A DNA stretch of 64,000 bases from Lepraria neglecta. Taxonomy: Eukaryota; Ascomycota; Lecanoromycetes; Lecanorales; Stereocaulaceae. Made by a program: the position numbers and the translations under genes. This document shows positions 33,938-46,974 of the stretch, one piece after another. Under the pieces are notes generated by a model. That model was not told the DNA's origin. It saw only the letters and a program-made list of their open reading frames with translations, and made no database searches. The stretch's first letter is position 1; each line of letters opens with the position of its first letter. The stretch is taken from assembly GCA_033220425.1 (NCBI GenBank), contig CM065652.1, positions 1,984,001 through 2,048,000 on the forward strand, in the 5' to 3' direction.

Positions 33938-34630
33938 GGAGGGGACTGTAGCCAATGCTGCTCTCGATTGAGGAAGGTCTTAGAAGCTCTTTTGTAGAAT
34001 AGAGAGGAGAGTATAAAAAAAGCAGCCACAAGGTCTGACCTAGCATTTAAAGTCGCCATCCTCAGTGTTGGACAAGGGCGACCAGGGCGAAAGATTGACG
34101 AAGACGAGCGGAAGCGATGCCGACACTGACGGAAAGGACCAATATCGCTAATTGAAAACGATACTTAGTAGTGACTTAGAATGGGACACTGGGAGCCTTC
34201 GCATCTGCTTTGGGTCAGGTGGTGCTTATTCTGTTTATCTTCTTAATCCCAGAGCTTTTCACTTCTGGTTGCGGTCCGTTCCATTCCCATACCAAGGTTC
34301 CTCCCCGGCAATTTTTTAAAGGAGGGAAAGGTTGAAGTGAAGAAGTTGGAAAATCGGATGGAATTGCAAGGCCTCTAGCCTTTAAGCCACACCTTATTTC
34401 GAAAAAGCTTCTTTTTTCTTTGTCAGCAAGCCTGTATCGTCTCTGGTGCGCTACATCCACTGGTGAGGTATTACAGGTTCAGCTCGCTCGTTGCTTGCCT
34501 TCTTGCATCAGCTGCAGGTCCATAGTCGCTCGTTATCAATAAGTCCAATGCATGACAGAGGCCGTTTCCATAGCTGAATGGCCAATCGTCGTTTCCGGAC
34601 TTCCTAGCTGCTCAGGCGCAAACAAACACT
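33938..34630. other. Divergent upstream region of MFS pseudogene and CPS1
   Basis: About 690 bp; the CPS1 promoter should lie here. No clear box or repeat recognised. Confidence 0.35.
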
Positions 34631-37600
34631 ATGGCTGAAGACAATCCAGAGCTCCAGCAGAAGCTCAAGGAGCTGGACACCGAATTGGAAGAAGGGGAGA
34701 TCACTCAAAAGGGTTATCAAAAGAGACGAACACTCATCCTTTCTCAGTACCTCGCGCCCCCAGGTGAATCCGCCAGAGGCCTACGAGTACACTCTCCAGA
34801 AGACACTGCTCATCCCTCAAACGATGGATCGCGTGCCGCATCTTTCGCGGCTCTTACCCAACGCTCGGCCTCCCCTCGGACTGACATGGTGGGGCAGAGC
34901 CCAGTCGAGGCGCAACCACGGCAGCTAGGCGTCAGAAATCCTAGTCCGGGTCCTTCATCATTCGAACAAGAAACCTACAGTGGACGGCCAAGCGAGGACG
35001 GACGGGGATCCACTGCGGGCAACAGCCAATATGCATTCAATCCGGGACAAGATGGCAACTATAGCGATCAACAGACTGGTGGCTATGGGAGTGGCGGGCA
35101 ATCTCGACAGTCGACAATGCTAGACCAGGCTTACTTCTCAGATTTTGCTGGAAATCAACACGAGAACCAGCGTGATAGCTACGGAGGTGGGCCACAAAGA
35201 TATTCCACTCAAGATACGCTGTCGCCAACAGCAAATACTGCACCTCCATTGCTCAGGCACAGTGACCTGCCTCAGCAAAGTGCTCTGGGCCACCAATTAC
35301 CTTTGGAGCCAAGAGAAGTCCCATTTGCTGTCTACGACCCTCATAACGGCAATATACCTATGTCGAAGTTTGACAACATAGCAACTGTCTTACGTCACAG
35401 GGCTCGCACGAACCCGAAACAGCCGGCATATTGGGTACTCGATCAGAAAGGCAAAGAGATCTCGTCAATAACGTGGGAGAAGTTGGCAAGCAGGGCGGAG
35501 AAAGTGGCACAGGTCATTCGAGATAAGAGCAACCTATACCGAGGAGACCGAGTAGCGCTTATATACCGTGACGCTGAAATAATCGATTTTGCTGTCGCTT
35601 TCATGGGCTGTTTCATTGCGGGCGTGGTTGCTGTCCCAATCAATGAATTCGACGTGTCAGGAGGGAACTTGGCAGATTACCACAGGCTCAATGTGATTCT
35701 TACGACAACCCAAGCACATCTAGCCCTGACCACCGACGTGAATCTGAAGAACTTCCAACGTGATATAACAGCCAGCAAGCTCAATTGGCCAAGAGGAGTA
35801 GAATGGTGGAAAACGAATGAGTTTGGAAGTTACCACCCCAAGAAGAAAGATGAGATCCCTTCATTGATCGTGCCGGATCTTGCATACATCGAATTCTCCC
35901 GAGCGCCTACAGGAGATCTGCGCGGCGTGGTGATGAGCCACAGGACCATCATGCACCAGATGGCTTGCTTAAGTGCCATCATCCAGACCATACCTACCAA
36001 CGGAACTGATACTTTCAACTCATCGTTGCGTGACAAGCAAGGGCAGCTTGTCACAAGACCAAATGCTGGCGAGATCTTGTTGAGTTACCTCGACCCTCGC
36101 CAAAGCATAGGCCTGATTCTTGGTCTGCTCCTGACCGTCTATGGCGGTCACACCACAGTCTGGATGGAAGCTCGGGCGGTAGAAACCCCCGGTCTCTATG
36201 CGAACATGATTACGAAATACAAGACGACATTGATGGCTGCGGACTACCCAGGCTTGAAGCGCGCAGCGTACAACTACCAAGCTGACCCAATGGCGACACG
36301 GAATTTCATGAAGAAATTCGAGCCTAACTTTTCGAGTGTAAAATTATGTTTGATCGATACCTTGACTGTTGATAGCGAATTCCATGAGATCTTGGCTGAT
36401 AGGTGGCTCCGCCCATTAAGGAATCCGCGAGCTAGAGAATTAGTCGCCCCAATGCTTTGTTTGCCAGAACATGGTGGCATGGTCATCAGCGTACGTGATT
36501 GGCTAGGCGGAGAGGAGAGGATGGGCTGCCCATTAAAGGCCAATGATTCCGAAGATGATGAAGCTCAGGCAGATCAAAAGGATCTGAAGGTTACATTGCC
36601 AGGCGATGGTTACGGGAGCCTACTAGGTGGAGGTCCCAAGCGGTCGGCTGGCCAAAAGGGTCGAACAGAACTCAGTGAGGTGCTAGTAGACAAGGAATCG
36701 TTAAAGACCAATGAAGTTGTTGTGGTAGCTATGGGCGAGGAAGCGCGGAGAAGGGCGGACGAGCCAGGAACAGTTCGAGTTGGAGCTTTTGGATATCCAA
36801 TTCCGGATGCGACCCTGGCTGTTGTCGACCCAGAGACAAGCCTGCTGTGCACTCCGTATATCATTGGAGAGATCTGGGTTGACTCTCCTTCCCTGTCTGG
36901 CGGCTTCTGGGCACTACCTAAGCACACCGAGACAATCTTCCACGCACGGCCGTATCGATTCCAGGAAGGAAATCCTACGCCTATGGCAGTCGAGCCAGAG
37001 TTCTTGAGGACCGGCCTGCTTGGTTGTGTCATTGAAGGCAAAATCTTCATTCTTGGTCTCTACGAAGACCGTCTACGGCAGAAGGTTGAGTGGGTCGAGC
37101 ATGGCATAGAAGTTGCCGAATTCCGCTACTTTTTCGTTCAACATCTGATTATCAGCATTATGAAGAACGTGCCCAAGATATACGACTGCACGGCGTTTGA
37201 TGTGTATTCGAATGATGAACACCTGCCTATCATTTTGCTTGAATCGCATGCTGCTTCTACAGCGCCAACTACTAATGGAGGCCCACCTCGACAGCTTGAT
37301 ACTGCTCTGCTGGACTCTTTGTCGGAGAGATGCATGGAGATCTTGTATCAGGAACATCATGTCAGAGTGTACTGCGTCATGATCACTGCCCCGAATACTT
37401 TACCTAGAGTCGTAAAGAATGGTCGAAGAGAGATTGGCAACATGCTATGCCGGAAAGAGTTCGATTTGGGTTCCTTGCCCTGTGTTCATGTCAAGTTCGG
37501 CGTGGAGCGCGCTGTCCTGAATCTGCCTGTGGGCGTTGACCCTGTTGGTGGTATCTGGTCGCCTGTCTCCACTACTGCCAGACAAGAGATCCTCCAGCAC

Positions 37601-40508
37601 CAAGACAAACAGTATTCTGGGGTGGACTACCGAGAGGTTGTAATCGACGACAGAACCTCGACCCCGCTCAATAATTTTTCAAGCATCGTGGATCTGCTAC
37701 AATGGCGCGTTGCAAGGCAAGCAGAAGAGCTGTCCTACTGCACCATTGATGGACGCGGTAAAGAAGGCAAAGGTGTGAACTGGAAGAAATTTGATACAAA
37801 GGTCGCAGCAGTTGCACAATATCTACAGAACAAGGCAAAAGTCAGGCCAGGTGACCACCTGATCCTGATGTATACGCATTCGGAGGAGTTCGTATACGCT
37901 GTGCATGCCTGCTTCTGCCTCGGAGCTGTAGCTATTCCAATGGCGCCTCTTGACCAAAACCGCCTCAACGAAGATGCACCCGCCTTCTTGACCTTGGTCG
38001 CCGACTTTCGAGTCAAGGCCGTTTTGGTCAACGCTGACGTGAACCACCTATTAGGACAGAAGACTGTCTCCCAACATATCAAGCAATCTGCCCAGGTTCT
38101 CAAGGTTGCAATGCCTCCGACCTATAACACCGCAAAGCCACCGAAACAATCGAGTGGGTGTCGAGACTTGGGATTTACGGTGAAGCCTGCGTGGGTCCGA
38201 TCAAATTATCCGGTCTTGGTCTGGACGTATTGGACACCCGATCAAAGACGAATAGCTGTACAGCTTGGCCACGACACCATCATGGGTACATGTAAAGTTC
38301 AGAAGGAGACATGTCAAATGACTAGTTCGAGACCTGTCCTCGGATGCGTTAGGAGTACATCGGGTTTGGGCTTCGTTCACACTTGTTTGATGGGCATCTT
38401 TGTTGGTACGCTAAGACTCTGTCTGTGAGGCTGACCGTTACTGACATTTGCTAAAGGTGCTCCTACTTATCTCGTCTCGCCTGTCGACTTCGCTTCGAAT
38501 CCTCAGTCTCTCTTCCTCACTTTGTCAAGGTACAAGATCAAAGACACCTATGCTACTGGTCAGATGCTGGATCACGCTATGGGAAATATGCCCGGCAAAG
38601 GCTTTGCACTCCACGAACTCAAAAACATGATGATCTCGACAGAAGGCAGGCCGAGAGTTGACCTCTGTAAGTCATTGCATGAGTTCTTAATTGCAAAAAG
38701 CTTTTATTAATATCTAGTAGTCCAGAAAGTCCGACTCCACTTTGCACAAACAGGCTTAGACCGAACAGCTATCAACACCATCTACTCCCACGTGCTGAAC
38801 CCGATGGTTGCGTCTCGCTCATACATGTGCATCGAGCCCATAGAGCTATGGCTGGATACTCGAGCACTTCGGCGAGGTCTTGTTTACCCAGTTGACCCTG
38901 ATACTGATCCCAACGCTCTTCTCATTCAAGACTCTGGCATGGTACCAGTCAGTACCCAGATCGCCATTGTCAATCCCGAAACATGCAGACTTTGCCATAT
39001 CGGCGAGTACGGTGAGATATGGGTGCAATCCGAAGCCTGCGTGAGGTCGTTCTATGGTTCCAAAGATGTGTTCGATGCTGAAAGGTTCAATGGACGGACC
39101 GTTGATGGCGACCCTCACGTTACTTATGTCAGGACTGGCGACTTGGGCTTCTTGCATAATGTAATACGCCCTATCGGACCTGGAGGTCAACCAGTGGAGA
39201 TGCAGGTGCTCTTCGTGCTTGGTGGTATTGGTGAAACATTCGAAGTCAACGGCTTGAGCCACTTCCCTATGGACATCGAGCACTCGATTGAGAAGTGCCA
39301 TCGAAATATTGTCAACAATGGATGGTGAGCTTCTGCCTGTTTCTACCTAAGTCACTACGTAATACTAACAACTCTTCAGTGCTGTCTTCCAAGCCGGCGG
39401 CCTCATAGTCGTCCTAGTCGAAGTAATGCGAAAAGCCTACCTCGCCTCCATCGTCCCCGTCATCGTTAACGCCGTCCTCAACGAACACCAAGTCGTCGTC
39501 GATATCGTCGCCTTCGTCACCAAAGGCGACTTCCCACGCTCACGCCTAGGCGAGAAGCAGCGTGGTAAGATCCTCGCAAGCTGGGTGATGCGGAAATTGC
39601 CGACAATCGCCCAATTTGGCATCAGAGACGCAGACGGCGCAGACAGCCAAATCACCGAAGTAGCCGAGCCCAAGAGCGGCTTAGGCAGTGTCGTAGGCGT
39701 TGGCAGTTCCCTCAAGCACGTCGAGACTATCACCTCACCACCAGCCCACGAAAGGCAAGCACAAGACTACACCAGTCTCCCTACTGGAATATCCGAAATG
39801 CCCGTCTACGAATCCTCAATAGTAGAATCACTACCTCTCCCTCCCGCAGAAGAAGATCGAGACGACACTCCCACTGAGCCACGAAGCCACCACAACGCAT
39901 TCCAACATACTGTCAATGACTACTCTCCCGTTCACGAAAATATCACTGGAACCTCCTACGTCACTTACGCTCCGAATAAAGAGCTACCCCTCCCTCCTCG
40001 GGACAACACTGCCTTAAGATCGCCCGATGAATACCCAGACTACCAATCCTACATGAAATCGCAACCTGAACCATCCCTTTCTGACCCCGTCCGGTCATTC
40101 GCTTTCGATCCTGATCCACCGCCTCCCCCAGCCCGCTACGACAGCAAACCAACCCTTTCCTTATCCCATCACGACCCCTCCACAACCGCTACCTCCAATG
40201 GCGAAACCTCAAATGACCTCTGGTCGCTCCCCTCCCAACAACAGCGGAATCCCACACAGACGTTAAACAACCGCGATGATGGATTCCAACCCAGAACCAC
40301 TTCTCGGGGTGGCGTTAGCCACACACCATCTAGTGGGAGTAGCGATCATTACACAATGGACGAGGACTGGAAAAAGGAAGCCTCAGGCTACATGAATCTA
40401 GTGCGAGATGGCAGTCGGACGAGTAGTAGCCATGGGCATGGACAGCAAAGGGAGGGAAGTGGGACGTTGGGACCGTATGATGGAGGCGGGTATGGTCATG
40501 CGCTGTGA
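34631..40508 (+). CDS. CPS1: CPS1/DIP2-family adenylate-forming-domain protein
   Basis: Four exons (34631-38405, 38457-38666, 38721-39324, 39380-40508; introns 51-55 bp) give 1905 aa. The N-terminus (PELQQKLKELDTELEEGEIT) is a DMAP1-binding-like domain, followed by a disordered Gln/Ser/Gly-rich linker to about residue 240. Two tandem AMP-binding (ANL) modules follow, from about residues 246 and 1015. Their core loops are divergent: EFSRAPTGDLRGVVMSHR in the first and WTYWTPDQRRIAVQLGH in the second, instead of the usual TSGTTGxPKG. This divergence is characteristic of the CPS1/Mug62/DIP2 family. A conserved stretch is CQMTSSRPVLGCVRSTSGLG. The last 300 residues are a Pro/Ser-rich tail with repeated PLPP. 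CPS1 was described in Cochliobolus as a general virulence factor; animal DIP2 affects lipid metabolism. Family assignment is firm, biochemical role less so. Confidence 0.93.
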
Positions 40509-40721
40509 TGACCCTCCAACTTGTGTGTAAGGGCGTTCGGTGTGGGGAGAAGAATCATGGGTTTTGGTGTAAGCATTGTTGTTATGGAGTGATGAGACAT
40601 GAGAGTTCATATGGGTATGTTTAGCTGTAGATAGTAGCACATTTTCACTAGAGTCACGAGCATTGGATTGGATGGGAAAAATCGTATTTATTTCTGTGAT
40701 GCTATCGTCTTCCGCCACTCT

Positions 40722-43282
40722 TCACCTTCTTCGCCTTCCCACCTCCCTCTTTCCCACCCTTCCCCTTCCTCCCCCACCCGGACCCTTCTCCTTGCCCCGG
40801 ACCTCCCCTCTCCCATCACCTTTCCCCTTCTTCCACACCCTTCCCTCCTTCCTCTCCCTTCCATCATCAAGTCTTTTCTTATCCTTATGACTCAGTTTCC
40901 CCCCAGCCTTAGCTTTACTGCCAAGCCCCACAGCCCCATTCAACTCCACCATCCCCATCTTCTTCGCAACCAATTTCTCCTTCTCGCTCTCAAACCACGT
41001 CCGTTTAGGACGTGACTTGATCTCCTCTTCGTGGGTTATGATGTTAGAGGCTTTAGATACTTGCATCTCCGCCCCCGACAATGCCTTTTCTTCTTTTTCT
41101 TCCTTAAGTATCTCCTCTACCTCCCCTTCTAATGCCTCAACCTTCTTCGCCCACTCATCAGCAAGGCTGTTCTCAACAATCCGACTTACGATCTTCGCGC
41201 CCTGCGCTTTTCCAGCTTTAACAGCTTGTTTCACGACCTTGCGATCTGGCTCAGCAGCGATGGTGCATGCGCGGCCTGCACGGCCGGCACGAGCGGTACG
41301 ACCTACGCGGTGGAGGTAGATTTCGTGGGTTTGGGGCGCTTCGTAGTTTATTACTGTTGTTACGCCTGTGATGTCGAGGCCACGGGAAGCGAGGTCGGTT
41401 GCTAGGAGGTGAGAGGTTTGGTGGGAGCGGAAGGAGGTGAGGGCTGCGATGCGCTGGAGGGAGGAGGTGGATTAGTGACTCTGTACTCAAAGGGGTGAAG
41501 GTGAGGGAGGTGAATGGAGGAGTAGGAGGGTGGGTTTACTTGTTCTTGTGACATACTGCCGTGGAGTTCAGCAGCTTTTATACCCAGAAGACCAAAGATG
41601 ATGCGGACGCGATGGGCTTCCTTTTTCTGGCGGAAGAAGATTATCACGCGGTCTGTGTAGATATTTTGACATAGATACATCAGGTAGCCCAATCTTTTGT
41701 CTTCCCTACCAGGTCGTAATCGCACAAATTCCTGGACCAGTGTGCCGACGGTCTGTTTTCGTGCATCTACCATTAGCCGGACTGGTCGATTTAGACCGAC
41801 TCGGATCAGTTTGTCAACTCGGTCTGTCATGGTGGCTGAGAAGAGCATAGTCTGCCGCGATTTAGGGATGGTGGTCAGGATCTCATTGAGTTCGTCTGCG
41901 AACCCGTCTTCGAGCATTCGGTCTGCTTCGTCAAGCACTAGGATCTCGAGTGTGTCGACTGTGAAGCTTGCTGAGTTGCGCATGTGATCGATGAAGCGGC
42001 CGGGTGTAGCGATGATAACATCCGGCCTGCTCCTCAGCACGCTCTCTTGCTCTCGTAGACTGAAGCCTCCCACAAGCTGGCAGAACGTGACGTCTGTGAA
42101 GCTGGCGAGCTTTTTAGCCACGTTGAAGCATTGGACTGCTAGTTCACGTGTCGGCATGAGGATAGCGACGCGGCTTGTGGGTACTTTCTTTGGACGATAG
42201 AGTAGGCGTTCGAGGATTGGTATGATGAATGCGGCCGTCTTTCCGGAGCCTGTGACTGCTCCACCAACGACGTCTTTGCCTAGGAGAGCGACTGGTATAG
42301 TTTTGGTCTGGATTGGTGTGGGTTCTGAGAAGCCTACTGCTGCTAGGCCTCGTAGGATGGGTCGGGAGAGGGACATGCCTTGGAAAGAGCCTGAGGAGGT
42401 ACTCTTATTCTTATTTTTCGACTTCGTCTCTTTCTCTTCTGGTGCAAAGAATGCTTCCCGCTTTGCAAGCTCTGTAGGATCATCCTCTTCGTCTGCTGAG
42501 GAAGTATCTGGGTTGACATCGTCTGGATGAGGTACAGGCTCCGCTACTGACTCGTCATCTGAGCCAGCTCCTGCCGCTTCACTCTCGTCTGATGGTTCAT
42601 CATCTCCTTCTTCATCAAGATCTGTAGCGCCCATACCGAATGCATCCTCTACAAGCGTCTCATCCTCTTCCTCATCTTCCTCTCCTACGAGCCCCTCTGC
42701 TTCAGAGTCTGCCTCCTCGTCCAAATCACTCCCAAGATATCCTGGCTCCTCTTCCACTTCTCCATCGATTTCTCCTGCCTCTTTGGCCGCGCCACCCTTC
42801 CTCCGCCTTGCAATCAACTCATCAATATCCACACCCTTCTTGTCCCCATATCTTGCAGCCGTAGACATCGTAGTACTGCCTTTCAGATCCCATCCATCAA
42901 AGTCCTCAACGATCCCATTGTCCACATCTCCAATCTGGAACTCAAAGTCTGAGTCCATAGCCTCGTCGTCTTCACCCCCAGCCGTCCATGTCTGATCTTC
43001 TTCTGCTGGCAGGTTGGTACCATTGGCTATGGGTTCAGGCTCGCTCTTTCGCTTCTTGTTTTTCTTTGCATTCTTGCTTGCCCCATTGACCGCAGCATCG
43101 CCAAGGTTGTGACCCTCATCGCCGGCTCGCTTGCGCTTCTTGTTTTTCTGCGTAGTTTTGGTGGGGACTTCCAGTATCGGATCTTCCTCTTCTTCTTCTG
43201 CGAACGGATTGGCTTCGTCGGTGTCCGATATGGTTCGAATGAAATCGTCATCCTCGTCTGAGTCGATCATAATGGGTGCCAT
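40722..43282 (-). CDS. drs1: ATP-dependent RNA helicase DRS1 (DEAD-box)
   Basis: Two exons (43282-41540 and 41453-40722; 86-bp intron 41454-41539) give 824 aa. The N-terminal 300 residues are acidic and Lys/Arg-rich. The helicase core shows the Q motif GFSEPTPIQ, Walker A AVTGSGKT (342-349), PTRELAV (377-383), [16 protein letters not shown] (451-454), SAT (482-484), [11 protein letters not shown] and [13 protein letters not shown]. After the core come the Drs1-typical helix ([19 protein letters not shown]), [13 protein letters not shown] and a Gly/Arg/Lys-rich tail. The protein acts in the nucleolus in 60S subunit assembly (27S pre-rRNA processing). The intron falls right after HGSMSQEQ and joins to RIAALTSFR, exactly as the family requires. 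It converges with CPS1; only 213 bp separate the stops. Confidence 0.96.
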
Positions 43283-43941
43283 GACGAGAATGCGAAGAAA
43301 AATTACTAGGTCTTCCTCAAACTTCTTTGATATTCACTGCGAGAAGTCGCCGAAGTTTAACCGACAGCGATTTTCAATGGTCTCGACGCTCGCATCACTA
43401 TGTCTAACTATCTTATCACTGCCTACGTTTCAATTCGAGTGTCAGGGAGTCCTCTCAGTTTTGGGCCAGAGTAGAGTGGAATTAATCTTGTGTATCTGAT
43501 GCTAATTTACAGAAGGAAAGAAATGTGGAGGATCTGTAGAAATGGCTGGCATGATCCAAGGAGCAACTGCCAATTGAGACCTCCAGTGTTTGGCATCTAG
43601 CTGCCGTAGGGCGGTCTCAGTACTTGTCAATGCTGGGGTTGGACTCATCGCCAAATCTGTCGTTCAAGCATATCCTCATGCCTGTATCATTATCTTGCAC
43701 CGCCAATTACAGTCTCTTTGAGAAAAGGAAACATATCCAGATATTCCGTCGTCTTTTGTCTTCTTGTAATTCGCAGTCCTTACTACGAGTGTTCTCCATT
43801 CTAAAATTCATATTGATGATGGATTTCGGGTAGGTGGTCACCTACTCGATGGTAGACATGGTTTCAAGCAACATTTGGCAGATGTGAACCCTAGAGGCTC
43901 AGAGTTGGTACAATGGCTCAGATAAAATAAACAGGGAGAAC
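43283..43941. other. Intergenic between DRS1 and the GNAT gene
   Basis: About 660 bp holding the DRS1 promoter and the 3' end of the GNAT gene, both on the minus strand. Nothing else recognised. Confidence 0.35.
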
Positions 43942-46765
43942 TTACGGCTTTTTGTTTTTGTTGCGACCGACCTTCGTGAGCGAGCCAGCATACTGGAAGT
44001 TGTTGCGGTCGCTTGACAGCAACTTCTTCTTCCACTCAACGTCCGCTGTTTCTCCATCTGAATGGAGGATGTTGATGAGGATGGCCTTGGTAATACAGTG
44101 ACCACCGCCAACCCAATGGTCAAGCTGGTAATCGCCCAACAAAGGTGCGCATTCGAGGAGGTTGTATCCAGGATCCATTGCAGAGAGCATTCGGTCAAGC
44201 ATTGTTCTACCGATGCCTTGACGCAGGTGATCCTTATGAACCCAAAGGTCCATTTCCTTGGTAAAGCGGTAGCAAGTCCGCTGCAATCCGAAATCTGTTG
44301 CTGCGGCGAAGCCTACTACGGTTTCCTGCTTTTTCCGACGAATATTCTGGACATTGTTTTCGCGCTTCTGGCCCATGTGGATAGCGACAATGAATGGGTT
44401 GCCCTCATCTTGTGCTTCCTGGAGACGATCACGCCAGTGAATCTCATCCACAGGCTTAAATTCAGGTGCAGAGTCTGTCTCTTGCACATAGTAATTGTAA
44501 ATGTCGGCGCATTGTCTCATGTCCTTGTGCTCCGCGGGCCGGAGGTAGATGTTGGCTTTTGGTGCGTACTGGCTTGGCAGGATCATACGATTGTTGTTCT
44601 GCTCTTTAAGAAAGCTCATCTGCTCCTTCCTCGTACGCACTTTGTCTTTCTCAGATTTGGGTGATGTGCTATTTGCAGATGGCTTCGCTTTCATTGCTTC
44701 GATAACAGCGGCGGCGTTCTGTTCTCGGCGGGCCTGCGTGAAGTCATCGTTATTGGGAATGGCCTCATGATGTGCCTCGTCGATAGGACTCATAAAACTC
44801 TGCATGCCGCCTGCAAGCCCACTTCCTGTCTGAAAATCCGGGCTATCTGTATCAAGTCTGAGCGCTTTCGCCCCAGGGTCGGTCGCCTGTTCTTCCCGCC
44901 AGGCTTCGATGACTGAGAAACGCTCGCGACCGCTAGGATCGTAATGCTGACGATAGTCCCAATCGTTACCGATAGGTGGAGCTACCATTTTGCCATCCCA
45001 ACCGACTAAGCCAGAGTCATGGTTGACGAAATGGCCATTTGTTGCTGGCTTCTTTCCTGCTCTCACAGCAGACTCTGAACCGCGTGCGAAGGCGCCTCCA
45101 TTGGAATACAACCCGGTTTTGCCATTCTGTCTCGACAGAATGACAGCTTTGAGGGCATTGTTGTGTAGGCCATTTGTTGTGATGAGTTTCGGTCCCAAGG
45201 AGTGATCGATTTCTGGCTTCGCCTCTGTAGTTGGCATCTTCACCTTGGCTGCGGGAATTGAGGTTGTTTTTGTAGCTCTCAAGTGTGGTGGAACAGCCAT
45301 TTCTTGATCTGTTGAATTATTTGTGACTTCATAGCTATCAGATTGGGTTGGACGAACGATTTCTTTGTCGTCGGATGGCTTTGCCTGCACAGCGAGAGCA
45401 ACCTTCTCTTCCCGACCAGGCACAGGCAAGACCGCGATGACCTCCTTAGCAACGTTCATTGCTGGCTGATCACCACTACCTCCTTGGTGAGATGATGGCA
45501 TTGTAATTGTATTTGACTTGCCCGTGATGTGGCGTTGGTGAGGTGGGACGTAGTAATTCTGCATGGCGGTGATTGTTTGCTTACCCGTTCGATCTTCTAG
45601 CACAGTCTCGTTCTGAGCCGCTGACATTGAGGGGATGACTGCTTTGCGTAGATGAGGCGGAACCTTTTCGCCCTCCTCAAAAAGCTTTGCTTCAGCTTTC
45701 GCTATGATTTTGAGAGGATCGTGGGGAGCTTTGAGATGGGGAGGAATGTTGGTGCTCTCTTGCTTGGCCTGCATAGCTGGCTCCACGACTTGAGGCTCCA
45801 CGAGAGCTTGTTCAAGGGCTTTATTGTTCTTCGCCTCAGTTGTCTCTGCCTTAAGTGAATCCTGAGCTTGAGGTTTATTTTGGAGCGGAGGAAAGTTCTG
45901 CATCTGAGTTGAACTCCACTTCGGTAGAGAATTCGTCACCTGTGGAAGCACTGGAGGGACTCCACTTCTGCCCCTGCTGGTAGCCTGTCTATCAAAGGAG
46001 CTGGAAGGTGTGTCTTGCTTCTTTTTTCCAGAGCCAGGAAATTTGTACTCTGGTAGGTTTGCCAAATTGGCTCGCTTGGGAGCGTTGGGAAGTTCTGACA
46101 ACTGAGCGTCTCTGAGCATCCAGGCAGGGGTGTTGAGGTCAGTGGTGCCGTTATCCCAACCGGGAGTAGTGGCTGGAGTGGGGGCTGCCTTAGACCAGCA
46201 ATATGACTGACGTTCTTGGGTGATGATGTGCACTTCGCTCACATTGGATTTAGGGACGGTCCCAGCATCGACGGCGTCAAATTCGAGATGAGACACGTGC
46301 ATCGTGGCCGTCTGGGCTGGAGTTTGAGACATATGATTGACAGATTCATCATCGTGAAGTTGAACTTCAGGGTGAGAAATGGGATCGTCAGGAGGCGTCA
46401 GAGCTTTCGTAGCCGTCGGCGTTTCAAGAGATTCTGTTATCTTGGTCGTTTGCAGATTCGTAGATACCTCGGCATGAGTAGGAGCTTCAGTACTTGGGAC
46501 CTTGGCTGCCGGTCCATAATCCTGATTGGCATCTTGGTTGGGTTTGTTTACCTCACTTGGCTGAAAGCCCCGAGAACGCCGACCACCGGCGGCACTTGGA
46601 GTTGGCGAGACATGGAATGCTATTCCGGTAACATCGGGCGATATCTGGTTGTTCGAAATTCTCCCATAGCTTCTACCTTTATTAGTAGTCAGTATGTGAT
46701 CTTTTATACGGGGCTGGTCATATTTGAATGACTTTACCTCGCACACTCCCGCCCTTCGTACTCAT
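43942..46765 (-). CDS. GNAT N-acetyltransferase with long disordered arm and PPHLR-type motifs
   Basis: Two exons (46765-46738 and 46676-43942; 61-bp intron) give 920 aa beginning MSTKGGSVRG|RSYGRI. The start was chosen because the 28-nt first exon splices into a frame otherwise lacking a good ATG. Residues 20-710 are disordered but carry four spaced motifs of one type: PPHLK (about 322), VPPHLRK (349), VPPHQR (387) and VPPHLR (471). The C-terminus (about 719-895) is a GNAT fold: IYLRPAEHKDMRQCADIYNYYV, VVGFAAATDFG and the acetyl-CoA loop LRQGIGRTMLDRM. The acceptor substrate is unknown. PPHLR-type peptides also begin fungal DEAD-box Ded1-like proteins and other RNA-related proteins, so a link to mRNA metabolism is possible but only inferred. 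Confidence 0.88.
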
Positions 46766-46974
46766 ATCGTCGTCGTATTGTTCTCTATTTGATGGTACAG
46801 ATGTTTATTTGTGATGATGAGAAGATGTTGGTGGAAGTCCGGATGGGTTTTGGTGATTGTTAATGGATGAGAAATGAAAGGATTGTTGTTCGGATGGATC
46901 AACCGAAGTAAAGCCCAATGCCAAGACATCATCACATTCACTGACATTCGCATTCTCAGCGCGGGCTATTGCCT

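Noticed and set aside
40663-41015. Pro/Ser/Leu-rich plus-strand frames
   Set aside because: Mirror image of the Gly/Arg/Lys-rich C-terminus of DRS1.
44062-46731. Several plus-strand open frames of 70-200 codons
   Set aside because: All antisense to the GNAT gene, whose frame is continuous and has clear domains.
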